Of a stretch of DNA of 64,000 nucleotides, positions 1 through 11,052 are shown piece by piece (position 1 is the first letter of the stretch; every line of letters starts with the position of its first letter). Source of the DNA: Paenibacillus taichungensis (lineage in GTDB: Bacteria > Bacillota > Bacilli > Paenibacillales > Paenibacillaceae); the NCBI RefSeq assembly GCF_013359905.1, contig NZ_JABMCC010000121.1:1054001-1118000 (forward strand). The letters are read 5' to 3'. The notes beneath the pieces are model-generated. The model ran no database searches and had not been told where the DNA came from. It saw only the letters and a program-made list of their open reading frames with translations. The translations under genes and the position numbers were made by a program.

Positions 1-53
1 ACAACGCCGAGCGTCTATACTGCTCACAAGACTGACTTGGGGAGGAGCACTTT

Positions 54-629
54 ATGATAGGCACAACGATACCGGCATTAAAAGAATGGGCCTCCGCAAT
101 CAAAGCGCTGGAAACGGGTCGCCAGACTATGGTAATGCGCAAAGGCGGGATTGTGGAGGAAACCCGACGTTTTGAGTTGAAAAGTCCAGCGTTCTATCTG
201 TATCCGACTTATGAACATCAGCGTAAAGAACTGATAAAGTCCTCTGATCATTTCTATGTTGAGGAATCATTGGCCGAATGGGTGCCTGAAGCCTCGACGA
301 TCCGTCTCACAGCATATGCTGAAGTGGCACAGGATTTGGAGATCAAGGATCAGGAGATGCTGGATCGACTTCTAGACTTTCATATGTGGACTGCTGATTT
401 TGCCGAAGACCGCCTAAAGTGGAAACGCAAAGATCCACTCCACGTATTGATACTCCGAGTGTACCGTTTGAAGGAACCGATGGAAATTCCCGTATTACCT
501 GAATACAACGGATGCCGTTCTTGGATTTCCATTCCGAATGGTCCGGTGCCGCGCGAAATGACGCCGGTGGTGGACGTTGCGGATTTTGACGAACAGGTAC
601 AGAAGATTAACGAGACGCTCAAAATGTAA
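54..629 (+). CDS. DUF1802 family protein
   Basis: A 191-residue cytoplasmic protein with no signal peptide or membrane segment. The N-terminal part (about residues 6-60: a lone 'KEW' helix, then 'MRKGGI..E' and a 'FWLYPT'-like 'FYLYPTYEHQ' stretch) matches what I know of the DUF1802 family, whose function is not established. The ATG at 54 follows a strong GGGGAGGAG ribosome site 8 bases upstream. It stands alone, ending in a 14-bp stem terminator before the suf promoter, so it is not part of the suf operon. The family call comes from motif memory. Confidence 0.7.
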   Translation: MIGTTIPALKEWASAIKALETGRQTMVMRKGGIVEETRRFELKSPAFYLYPTYEHQRKELIKSSDHFYVEESLAEWVPEASTIRLTAYAEVAQDLEIKDQEMLDRLLDFHMWTADFAEDRLKWKRKDPLHVLILRVYRLKEPMEIPVLPEYNGCRSWISIPNGPVPREMTPVVDVADFDEQVQKINETLKM

Positions 630-642
630 TGTTATTTATCGG

Positions 643-677
643 AAGGACTTGTCCATGATATGGATAGGTCCTTTTTC
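643..677 (+). terminator. Rho-independent terminator after the DUF1802 gene
   Basis: A 14-bp stem (643-656 pairing with 660-673, with two G-U pairs) has a 3-base loop and runs into a T tract. It isolates the first gene from the suf promoter. Confidence 0.85.
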
Positions 678-837
678 GATTGAGAGGAGCAGATTGGATA
701 AAAGGTTGAATTCCTGTGATTTTTCTCACTGTCTATTTATGACGAAGAAGTTTTGTCATTTGATTCAATCTGGCTTTTATTATAGAATCAGATAGAATAA
801 TGTTTCCTGTAAGGGACAAGAGTTCTTAGGAAATGAC

Positions 838-866
838 TTGATAATCATTGAGAATCAGTTTAGAAT
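838..866 (+). promoter_or_regulatory. Sigma-A-type promoter of the suf operon
   Basis: A -35 TTGATA (838-843) and a -10 TAGAAT (861-866) are separated by exactly 17 bp. The start would lie near 873, giving a leader of about 130 bases before sufC. The remainder of 678-1000 holds no gene; a small CAGGG/CCCTG hairpin lies in the leader near 914-927. Confidence 0.65.
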
Positions 867-875
867 TATTCTAAA
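839..875. promoter_or_regulatory. Two tandem Fur/PerR-family-like operators over the suf promoter
   Basis: The sequence 839-857 is an imperfect 9-1-9 inverted repeat (TGATAATCA-T-TGAGAATCA, 7 of 9 pairs). The sequence 859-875 is a perfect 8-1-8 inverted repeat (TTTAGAAT-T-ATTCTAAA). The spacing, AT content and 7-1-7 core resemble Fur (TGATAATNATTATCA) and PerR (TTATAATNATTATAA) boxes. The first covers the spacer and the second covers the -10 element, which fits repression. Which regulator binds is inference. Confidence 0.6.
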
Positions 876-1000
876 GTGATTCTTGCTTTGGAGATTGGAG
901 TACAGGAGAAATTCAGGGGAAGCCCTGTTCAGATATTAATAGGTGCTTTTTCGTTTTCGACAGTAAACATCAATTTAATCAATGGAGGGAAACAATACAC

Positions 1001-1780
1001 ATGGCTACGAATTTCGTCATTGAAGGTCTGAAAGCGACGATCGAAGGTAAGGAAATCCTGAAAGGCATCAACCTGGAAATGAAAGGTGGAGAAATCCACG
1101 CAATCATGGGTCCTAACGGAACTGGTAAATCAACACTGGCTTCAGCACTTATGGGGCACCCTAAATATGAAGTAACAGACGGTACGATTACACTTGACGG
1201 TGAAGATGTACTGGATATGGCTGTAGACGAGCGTGCTCGTGCTGGTCTGTTCCTGGCTATGCAATACCCGAGTGAAATTGCCGGTGTAACGAATTCCGAC
1301 TTCCTGCGTAGCGCAATCAACGCACGTCGTGGTGAAGGTAACGAGATCTCCCTGATCAAGTTTATTCGCCAAATGGAAGGTAAAATGAAAGAACTTGATA
1401 TGAATCCTGAATTTGCTCACCGTTACCTGAATGAAGGTTTCTCCGGTGGTGAGAAAAAACGGAACGAGATTCTGCAAATGATGCTGCTTGATCCAAAAAT
1501 CGTAGTACTCGATGAAATTGACTCCGGTCTGGATATCGATGCTCTGAAAATTGTGGCAAACGGTGTAAATGCAATGAAGAGCGAAGATCGCGGCTTCCTG
1601 ATCATCACTCACTACCAACGCCTGTTGAACTACATTACGCCTGACTATGTACACGTAATGATGCAAGGTCGTATCGTGAAATCTGGCGGACCTGAACTGG
1701 CTCACCGTCTGGAAGCTGAAGGATATGACTGGGTTAAGGAAGAGCTGGGAATCACAGACGAAACTGTAGGTCAAGCGTAA
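1001..1780 (+). CDS. sufC: Fe-S cluster assembly ATPase SufC
   Basis: ABC-type ATPase (259 residues) of the SufBCD scaffold, which builds Fe-S clusters in the cytoplasm. The Walker A GPNGTGKST lies at 37-45, the SufC-type signature FSGGEKKRNE starts near 147, and the Walker B IVVLDEID lies at 167-174, followed by the D-loop SGLD and a switch His in 'ITHYQR'. There is no membrane segment, as expected. A GGAGGG site precedes the ATG. It is the first gene of sufC-sufD-sufS-sufU-sufB, with 24 bases to sufD, under the promoter at 838-866. Confidence 0.97.
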   Translation: MATNFVIEGLKATIEGKEILKGINLEMKGGEIHAIMGPNGTGKSTLASALMGHPKYEVTDGTITLDGEDVLDMAVDERARAGLFLAMQYPSEIAGVTNSDFLRSAINARRGEGNEISLIKFIRQMEGKMKELDMNPEFAHRYLNEGFSGGEKKRNEILQMMLLDPKIVVLDEIDSGLDIDALKIVANGVNAMKSEDRGFLIITHYQRLLNYITPDYVHVMMQGRIVKSGGPELAHRLEAEGYDWVKEELGITDETVGQA

Positions 1781-1804
1781 AGACAAAACGGAGGAGGATA
1801 ATCA

Positions 1805-4747
<2,943 letters not shown>

Positions 4748-4767
4748 CGATAGGGAGGTAGAGCAAG

Positions 4768-6165
4768 ATGGCTAAAAAAGCACCAGAAATGGAAGAGTAT
4801 AAATATGGTTTTCGCGACGAACACAAATCCATCTTTCAAACCGGTAAAGGTCTGACTGCAGAAGTCGTTACGGAGATTTCCAAAATCAAGAACGAACCGG
4901 AATGGATGTTGGAATTCCGTTTGAAATCCCTGAAACAATTCGAAAAAATGCCGATGCCTAAATGGGGCGGAGATCTCGACGGATTGGATTTCAACGATAT
5001 TCAGTACTATGTTCGTCCTTCTGAAAAACAAGGGAAAACATGGGAAGAGGTACCTTCCGAAATCAAGGAAACTTTTGATAAACTGGGTATCCCTGAAGCG
5101 GAACAAAAATTCCTCGCAGGTGTATCGGCTCAATATGAGTCCGAAGTTGTTTACCACAACATGCAAAAAGAATTGGAAGATCAGGGCGTAATCTTCATGG
5201 ATACGGATACTGCACTTAGAGAGCATCCGGAAATCCTGCGTGAATATTTCGCAACCGTTATTCCACCAGCAGATAACAAATTTGCTGCATTGAATAGTGC
5301 GGTATGGTCCGGAGGAAGCTTCATCTACGTGCCTAAAGGCGTAAAATGTGAAGTGCCTCTGCAAGCCTACTTCCGGATTAACTCCGAAAATATGGGACAA
5401 TTCGAGCGTACACTCATCATTGCGGACGAAGACAGCTTCGTTCACTATGTAGAGGGTTGTACAGCTCCAATCTACAGCACGAACTCACTGCATAGTGCGG
5501 TTGTTGAGATCATCTGTAAGAAAAATGCCCGTGTTCGTTACACAACGATTCAAAACTGGGCACCAAACATCTACAACCTGGTTACTAAACGTGCCGTTGC
5601 TGAAGAAAATGCAACGATGGAATGGGTCGATGGCAACATCGGTTCCAAACTGACGATGAAATATCCAGCAGTTGTACTGAAAGGCCGCGGAGCTAAAGGT
5701 TCGGTTCTGTCCATCGCTGTAGCTGGTAAAAATCAGCATCAGGATGCAGGTGCGAAAATGATTCACTTGGCTCCAGATACAACATCAACAATTGTATCCA
5801 AGTCGATCAGTAAACATGGTGGTAAAGTAACCTATCGTGGTCTGGCTTCCTTTGGTCGCCAAGCGGAAGGTGCAAAATCCAATATCAAATGTGATACACT
5901 CATTCTGGATAATGAGTCCACATCCGATACCATTCCTTACAATGAAATCATGAATGATAACATCATGCTGGAGCATGAAGCTACGGTATCCAAAGTGTCC
6001 GAAGATCAACTCTTCTACCTGATGAGCCGTGGTTTGACTGATGCAGAAGCAACACAGATGATCATCATGGGCTTTATTGAACCGTTCACGAAGGAACTGC
6101 CGATGGAATATGCGGTAGAGATGAACAGATTGATCAAGTTTGAAATGGAAGGGTCTATTGGTTAA
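4768..6165 (+). CDS. sufB: Fe-S cluster assembly protein SufB
   Basis: SufB (465 residues) is the main scaffold subunit of the SufBCD complex. The family start '[19 protein letters not shown]', the beta-helix core, the motif '[21 protein letters not shown]' and the C-terminal '[24 protein letters not shown]' are all clear. A GGGAGGTAGAG site precedes the ATG. It closes the operon: a strong terminator follows at 6258-6290. Confidence 0.97.
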   Translation: MAKKAPEMEEYKYGFRDEHKSIFQTGKGLTAEVVTEISKIKNEPEWMLEFRLKSLKQFEKMPMPKWGGDLDGLDFNDIQYYVRPSEKQGKTWEEVPSEIKETFDKLGIPEAEQKFLAGVSAQYESEVVYHNMQKELEDQGVIFMDTDTALREHPEILREYFATVIPPADNKFAALNSAVWSGGSFIYVPKGVKCEVPLQAYFRINSENMGQFERTLIIADEDSFVHYVEGCTAPIYSTNSLHSAVVEIICKKNARVRYTTIQNWAPNIYNLVTKRAVAEENATMEWVDGNIGSKLTMKYPAVVLKGRGAKGSVLSIAVAGKNQHQDAGAKMIHLAPDTTSTIVSKSISKHGGKVTYRGLASFGRQAEGAKSNIKCDTLILDNESTSDTIPYNEIMNDNIMLEHEATVSKVSEDQLFYLMSRGLTDAEATQMIIMGFIEPFTKELPMEYAVEMNRLIKFEMEGSIG

Positions 6166-6257
6166 TCCACCTGCCCTAGCACGTTTCGAAAACGTCGATT
6201 TTGATTGTGGCGAAGTTATGCTGAATCAGTTTCACGTGATCTATATACAGCATCAAG

Positions 6258-6290
6258 AAAGATCGAGGGAGTTTATCCCTCGATCTTTTT
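6258..6290 (+). terminator. Terminator of the suf operon
   Basis: A perfect 13-bp stem (6258-6270 with 6276-6288) has a GTTTA loop and continues into a run of T. Confidence 0.9.
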
Positions 6291-6410
6291 TTATTGCAGT
6301 AAAAAACATACTTGAATGCTCTATCTGGGTTTATTTGTAATAAAATAGGATCAATAGCACAAGCCATTTACTAGATTTAAGCATCTAATGATAGAAAAGG
6401 ATGTGAATAC

Positions 6411-7130
6411 ATGAGCATAAATCCGTTTAAGGGATATCGGATTACAAGTTCATTTGGCTACCGAATCCATCCTATTTCTGGCGGCCAGACATTTCATCGC
6501 GGAATCGATCTCGTCACAGAGCCATGGAATGGCCCCATCCATGCATTTATGGACGGGACTGTACGCTTTGCTTCGGAAGGTGCTACAGGCTCAGGATTCG
6601 GCGGCTACGGGCTTACGGTTGCGGTACAGGATCATAGGGGCTACTTACATTGTTATGCTCACCTTTCCCGAATTGCAGTGAAAGTTGGACAGCAAGTAAA
6701 ACAAGGGCAGCTTCTTGGCAATCAGGGAAGTACAGGTGAAAGCACGGGTCCGCATGTGCATTATGAGGTACGCAAAACGAGCTCCCCTTCGTATGGATAC
6801 ACGGCTAGTGAGAATGGTGTTGTTGATCCAGGAATCTACTTGCAATCTGAATATAGTTCAACGGTTGAAGGACAGGAGGGAACCCCAATGACGACGGAGG
6901 AAAGAGAGCGGTTAACAGCGATGGAGAAGATGCTGGAATCCCAGTCGGCCTGGATCCAGCAGCAGAAAAACATTTCAAGTATGGCTTGTCCGTCCTGGGC
7001 TGAGGAAGCTTATCATTATTACCAATCGTATATAAATAACGAAACAGGTAGTTATGACTTTTGGAGATTGCTTGTCATCCTGTATCGCAAGGAGAAGGGC
7101 ATTAAGGTCTCTTCCGCTTCCTCAAGTTAA
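6411..7130 (+). CDS. M23 family metallopeptidase, no signal peptide, endolysin-like
   Basis: The N-terminal domain (about 1-145) is an LytM/M23 zinc endopeptidase that cuts peptide cross-bridges of peptidoglycan. Zinc and catalytic residues are visible: H29 and D33 in 'HRGID', H84 in 'CYAH', and H115/H117 in 'HVHYE'. Most chromosomal M23 hydrolases carry a signal peptide or transmembrane anchor; this one starts almost at once in the catalytic fold ('YRITSSFGYRIHP'). The C-terminal 80 residues form a separate helical, Trp- and Tyr-rich segment of unknown role. No holin, portal or other phage gene is near. It may be a domesticated endolysin or a mother-cell enzyme used at spore lysis; this is inference. 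Confidence 0.85.
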   Translation: MSINPFKGYRITSSFGYRIHPISGGQTFHRGIDLVTEPWNGPIHAFMDGTVRFASEGATGSGFGGYGLTVAVQDHRGYLHCYAHLSRIAVKVGQQVKQGQLLGNQGSTGESTGPHVHYEVRKTSSPSYGYTASENGVVDPGIYLQSEYSSTVEGQEGTPMTTEERERLTAMEKMLESQSAWIQQQKNISSMACPSWAEEAYHYYQSYINNETGSYDFWRLLVILYRKEKGIKVSSASSS

Positions 7131-7199
7131 CAGGCAAAGCAGGCAGATAACTATTTATTGAATGTTGCCAGTTCGCCCGGTTCATCCATACGCAAACGT

Positions 7200-7208
7200 C
7201 ATATGTTA
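7200..7208 (+). promoter_or_regulatory. Possible sigma-K-type -10 element before the YjcZ gene
   Basis: CATATGTTA fits the sigma-K -10 consensus CATANNNTA, 30 bases before the start of a YjcZ-type gene. I do not see a convincing -35 element, so the call is tentative. Confidence 0.3.
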
Positions 7209-7238
7209 GGGTATACCTGATGAAGAGGAGGCAATCAC

Positions 7239-7370
7239 ATGAGCGAAGTTGGATATGGCTGTGGTGGCAACGTAGGCGGCGTAGGCGGATACAATATGTT
7301 CACTAACACAGGTGCGATTTTGGTACTGTTCATTCTGTTGGTTATCATCACTAAAGCATTCTGCGTTTAA
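7239..7370 (+). CDS. YjcZ-family sporulation microprotein (43 residues)
   Basis: A small protein: a Gly-rich N-terminus ('GYGCGGNVGGVGGY', residues 5-18) followed by one hydrophobic segment (about 25-38) and a Cys-containing tail 'KAFCV'. This Gly-rich plus single-helix layout is that of the YjcZ-type microproteins of Bacillales, many of which are made late in sporulation. An AGAGGAGG site lies at the right distance before the ATG, and a strong terminator follows within 25 bases. Its role is unknown; a membrane or spore-envelope location is likely from the helix. Confidence 0.8.
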   Translation: MSEVGYGCGGNVGGVGGYNMFTNTGAILVLFILLVIITKAFCV

Positions 7371-7392
7371 TCGGAATGAACGATTAATAATA

Positions 7393-7427
7393 AAACAAAG
7401 GGAAGCCTTAACGGCTTCCCTTTGTTT
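7393..7427 (+). terminator. Terminator after the YjcZ gene
   Basis: A perfect 15-bp stem (7393-7407 with 7413-7427) with a TTAAC loop. The A-rich and T-rich arms let it act in both directions, so it may also stop the gene at 7511-8560. Confidence 0.85.
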
Positions 7428-7510
7428 ACATGTAAAGCATGTAAACGTGACATGTTCTCTCTTGAATTTGATTACTCTAACTGCTGCTGTGCATAACTGA
7501 ATGCTAATGC

Positions 7511-8560
7511 TTACTGGATATAAATTTCAACGATAGCTACATCTCTTTCCTTTGCTAAATCAATGAAGGCTGTAGAGGTCTGAACGAGTGGGCGGAAGTA
7601 ATCCGCAGGGTTGTTCAAGACAATCAGACCGGTTTCGCCTGTCGTGAGCAGAACCCTTTTGCCAATAAAATTGGGTAGCATATGTTTGATGAGTTCCTGC
7701 GTAACTTCAGCATTCAACTGACCGAAACTGAGGCTGTACAATTCGCATAGCACGGAGATTAGTTCTTGCTTGGTCTGATACACCCGAGTGGTCGTCATCG
7801 CGCTGTAAACATCGGCAACAGCCGTTATACGGGCAAATGGATGTATCTCGTCACCTTTCAGTCCATGAGGGTAGCCGCTTCCATCCTCGCGCTCATGATG
7901 CTGGAGCGCAACGGTTGCAAGGATCTCGTCCTGAGTGGACTCTTTAACAATCTCATAACCATATAACGTATGTTTCTTCATTTCTTCGAATTCTTCGGGC
8001 GTTAATTTGCCCGGCTTATGTAAAATTTCAGAAGGAATCTTGGACTTGCCAATATCGTGAAGATATCCTGCTTTGGCTACAGTTAGACACTCCTCAGGGT
8101 TGTATCCCATCCAGCCGGCAATATAAAAAGCGAGCATTCCGACTTGTAAGGAATGGTTGTAGGTGTAGTCGTTATCTCCGTCAAGCATCAGCAGCAAGGA
8201 GACAACGTCCTTTTGTTTTTCAAGTTGTCCCGTTAAGGTTATCAAAATTTCATCGACCTGAGTCTCATCAATAAAACCCTTCTCCATGGCTTGTTCAAAT
8301 AGAGATTCTGTACCTTTGATCGTATCGTTAAACAGGTTAGTTAACAGACGGGTTTGATCGGAAGGTAAGGTTTGTGCATCAGAGTGTAGGTCAGATGTTG
8401 TATGTTCTACATCTGCGTAATCGATTCCGTGCTGCAGCAGCTTGGCAATATCATCGTCGCTGAGTGTGGAACCTTTCATCAGCATGTGGAGACCCGAACT
8501 GTTGTACACATCATTTTTTAACAGGTCGCCAGTTTTAAGATCAGTAACATGCACTCTCAC
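7511..8560 (-). CDS. HD-GYP domain protein (probable c-di-GMP phosphodiesterase)
   Basis: An HD-GYP protein of 349 residues. The catalytic domain covers roughly the central third: 'YLHDIGKSKIP' gives the HD pair, and 'HHEREDGSGYPHGL' contains the HHE...GYP signature. An N-terminal region of about 90 residues ('VTDLKTGDLLKNDVY') precedes it, as in the paralogue at 11053-12171. I chose the GTG at 8560 because AGGTGG at 8568-8573 lies 7 bases upstream; an in-frame ATG further out (8656) has no ribosome site. Cytoplasmic. Convergent with the YjcZ gene. Activity is inferred from the motifs. Confidence 0.88.
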   Translation of the reverse strand: MRVHVTDLKTGDLLKNDVYNSSGLHMLMKGSTLSDDDIAKLLQHGIDYADVEHTTSDLHSDAQTLPSDQTRLLTNLFNDTIKGTESLFEQAMEKGFIDETQVDEILITLTGQLEKQKDVVSLLLMLDGDNDYTYNHSLQVGMLAFYIAGWMGYNPEECLTVAKAGYLHDIGKSKIPSEILHKPGKLTPEEFEEMKKHTLYGYEIVKESTQDEILATVALQHHEREDGSGYPHGLKGDEIHPFARITAVADVYSAMTTTRVYQTKQELISVLCELYSLSFGQLNAEVTQELIKHMLPNFIGKRVLLTTGETGLIVLNNPADYFRPLVQTSTAFIDLAKERDVAIVEIYIQ

Positions 8561-8684
8561 GTATAAACCACCTTTTCCTCGACTAATATCGACATATATG
8601 ATTATAATAACAAGAAAAAAATGGGTTGACAACGACTTATTTACTAATTTCATCACCTTTTGGACAGGTCGAATGACTAGTTAA

Positions 8685-9431
8685 TTAATTGTCTGTGGGG
8701 TTCCAGGGTCCTAATTGATGACCTTTCCACTCGGAACCATCTTCCCATATTTCTTTTTTCCAGATGGGCACATTCTGTTTGAGTCTTTCAATCGCGTAAC
8801 GGCTTGCGTCGTAACAGTCACTGCGATGAGGCGAGGAAACGGCAATAACGACGCTGATCTCTGTTACGTCTACCTTCCCAATCCGATGGCTAATCGCACA
8901 TTTTACGCCTGGCCAGCGTTCAGTAATTTCATTACCGATAGCTGCCATCTGAGAAAGTGCCATAGGTACATAGGCCTCATATTCAAGATGAACCGTTCGT
9001 TGCTGTCCGGTCATTTCACGGGTGGTGCCAACAAAGGTAAGGGCTGCTCCATGGTTTGCAGTGATGACAAGCTCCGTTGTAGCTTCCACGGACAGTGGGG
9101 ACTGGGTGATCAGGAATAATCCATCATCCGTACGATGCTCAGGATGGGATGAACGATGTCCGTCACCATTCAAATGGGTACCATCTCCTCCCGACACAGG
9201 GGGAATTAAGGCAAGTTCATCCTGAGCCTTGATTATAATATCGGCAGAAGCATACTGCTGGTTTACTGCCAGAAAAGAAACACGTATTTGATCTGCCGCT
9301 TCAGGATAAGCAAGGCCCAGTTTTTCTTTTAATTGCACAGGAGTTGGATCCGTTCCGGGGTATTCATATTCAAGCAGGGATGTGCCCAGACGTTCAGCGA
9401 TTCCTGCAAATAGTTGAATTGTTAATTTCAT
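8685..9431 (-). CDS. MoaD-MoaE fusion, molybdopterin synthase
   Basis: Both subunits of molybdopterin synthase in one chain of 248 residues. Residues 1-82 are MoaD, the ubiquitin-like sulfur carrier, ending in 'PPVSGG' (G81-G82). After a polar His/Asp/Gly-rich linker (83-105), residues 106-248 are MoaE, with 'FVGTTR', 'HRIG' and the lysine-rich 'RLKQNVPIWKKE' (K218, K225, K226) used in catalysis. In the usual system the terminal Gly of MoaD is thiocarboxylated, so an internal Gly-Gly is a puzzle unless the chain is cut there. A GAGGTGAG site precedes the ATG. No other molybdenum cofactor gene lies in the window. Confidence 0.93.
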   Translation of the reverse strand: MKLTIQLFAGIAERLGTSLLEYEYPGTDPTPVQLKEKLGLAYPEAADQIRVSFLAVNQQYASADIIIKAQDELALIPPVSGGDGTHLNGDGHRSSHPEHRTDDGLFLITQSPLSVEATTELVITANHGAALTFVGTTREMTGQQRTVHLEYEAYVPMALSQMAAIGNEITERWPGVKCAISHRIGKVDVTEISVVIAVSSPHRSDCYDASRYAIERLKQNVPIWKKEIWEDGSEWKGHQLGPWNPTDN

Positions 9432-9551
9432 GGAAATTACTCACCTCTTTTTAATCTCTAAACCCTATAAATATATCATAACGACGCGGAAAATGTTATG
9501 CTTATCCATTAGAGGAATGTACGTTATTGACGATAAGAGGGAGGCGGTGTG

Positions 9552-10982
9552 ATGAGCACCAAGAAGGCGCAAACATTAACGATTCTACACACCAATGACA
9601 TCCATAGTCATTTTGGCTCCATGAGCTCCATCGCCGCCATGATTGGACATGAGAAAGAACAGGCTGGAGAATTTCTGGTCGTGGATATCGGAGATCATAT
9701 GGACCGGATGGCAGTTGAGACGGAGGGAACCCTAGGGGCGTCCAACGTGGATATCATTAATCTGACCGGTTATGATGCGATAACGATCGGGAACAACGAA
9801 GGACTAACATTTACACCCGAACAACTGACGCAGTCATATTCTGGACTTCTGTGCCCTGTTGTTTGTGGAAATGTTGTGGATCAGGCTACGGGCCTGCCAC
9901 CAGTCTGGATGAAATCCTCTCTCATATTGGAGAAGGGGCCATTTCGCATCGGTTTGCTTGGTGCTACAGCACCCTTTACTGCCTTTTATGAATTGTTGGG
10001 TTGGGATGTATTGGACCCAGTAGAGACGCTGCGTGAGCAAGTTGAAGCTTTACGTTCTCAGGTGGATGTAGTCGTTATCTTGTCCCATCTGGGGCTTTCC
10101 ACAGATCGCAGATTGGCCGAACAGATTCAGGGCATCAATGTCATTCTGGGCGGTCATACACATCATATACTGGAAGAACCTTTAGTCATTGGTCAGACGG
10201 TGCTTGGAGCGGCAGGAAAGTTTGGCCAGTGGCTGGGTAAGGTGGTACTGGAGCGGGAATATGAAGCGAATGAACTTACACTGGTGAGTAGCGGCTGTGT
10301 TCCAGTCCAGAACATGTTGCTCGAAGAAAGCGTGTCGCTGGCTATAGATACACACCGGACGGAAGCTGAGCGTTCGCTGGGCCAAACAGCCGTTATTACG
10401 GATAGGACGCTGACCATTGATTACGATCATGAGTCTCCGTTTGCGTCTTTGCTTGCCCAAGCAGTTCGTCAGTTCACTGGAGCACAGCTGTCTCTGGTTA
10501 ACGCGGGGCAGCTTCTTGGAGATCTTCCGCAGGGGAATATCACAAAGGGAATGTTACATTCCCTATGTCCATCTCCCATTAATGCCTGTACAATATGCTT
10601 GAATGGAATTCAAATTCGGGAAGCTCTGGAGCAGTCCCTGTTGTCAGAGTTTTCACGTAAACCGATTATCGGATTTGGATTTCGCGGTGAGATTTTAGGA
10701 ACATTGTGCATGGATGGAATGGATGTGGAGTATGATCCCCATTCGCCTCCATACGAGAAAATTCGTGCCATATATATTGGGGGCGAGCCGATGCGCGATG
10801 AACAAGAATATGTCGTAGGAACACTCGACATGTTTACGTTTAACGTAGGTTATACGTCCCTTGCTCTTGGAACGGATACAGCGTATCGACTTCCTGAATT
10901 CATACGTGATCTGCTCGAATCGGAACTAAAAAGGCCAGGGGCGCTGGATGACAGCCTGCGGTCCCGTTGGCATGAAATCTAA
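9552..10982 (+). CDS. 5'-nucleotidase / metallophosphatase, YunD type
   Basis: A two-domain metallophosphatase (476 residues). The N-terminal calcineurin-like domain shows the metal-binding series 'LHTNDIHSH', 'VDIGDHMDR', 'TIGNNEG', 'SHLG' and 'GGHTHH'. The C-terminal part is the 5'-nucleotidase substrate domain. There is no signal peptide, so it should act in the cytoplasm, like YunD of Bacillus subtilis. In 'GNNEG' the usual NHE of the family appears as NNE. A GTG at 9549 is directly before the ATG at 9552; GGGAGG just upstream serves either. Confidence 0.88.
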   Translation: MSTKKAQTLTILHTNDIHSHFGSMSSIAAMIGHEKEQAGEFLVVDIGDHMDRMAVETEGTLGASNVDIINLTGYDAITIGNNEGLTFTPEQLTQSYSGLLCPVVCGNVVDQATGLPPVWMKSSLILEKGPFRIGLLGATAPFTAFYELLGWDVLDPVETLREQVEALRSQVDVVVILSHLGLSTDRRLAEQIQGINVILGGHTHHILEEPLVIGQTVLGAAGKFGQWLGKVVLEREYEANELTLVSSGCVPVQNMLLEESVSLAIDTHRTEAERSLGQTAVITDRTLTIDYDHESPFASLLAQAVRQFTGAQLSLVNAGQLLGDLPQGNITKGMLHSLCPSPINACTICLNGIQIREALEQSLLSEFSRKPIIGFGFRGEILGTLCMDGMDVEYDPHSPPYEKIRAIYIGGEPMRDEQEYVVGTLDMFTFNVGYTSLALGTDTAYRLPEFIRDLLESELKRPGALDDSLRSRWHEI

Positions 10983-11052
10983 CAAGTTACTTGCCTTCTG
11001 CTGAAGCGGCGGCTAGTGGAAATTACATCTACGGAGCGGGAGAGGATAGGCT

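Noticed and set aside
577-795. A 72-codon plus-strand frame after the DUF1802 gene
   Set aside because: It runs through the terminator hairpin, has no ribosome site, and looks random.
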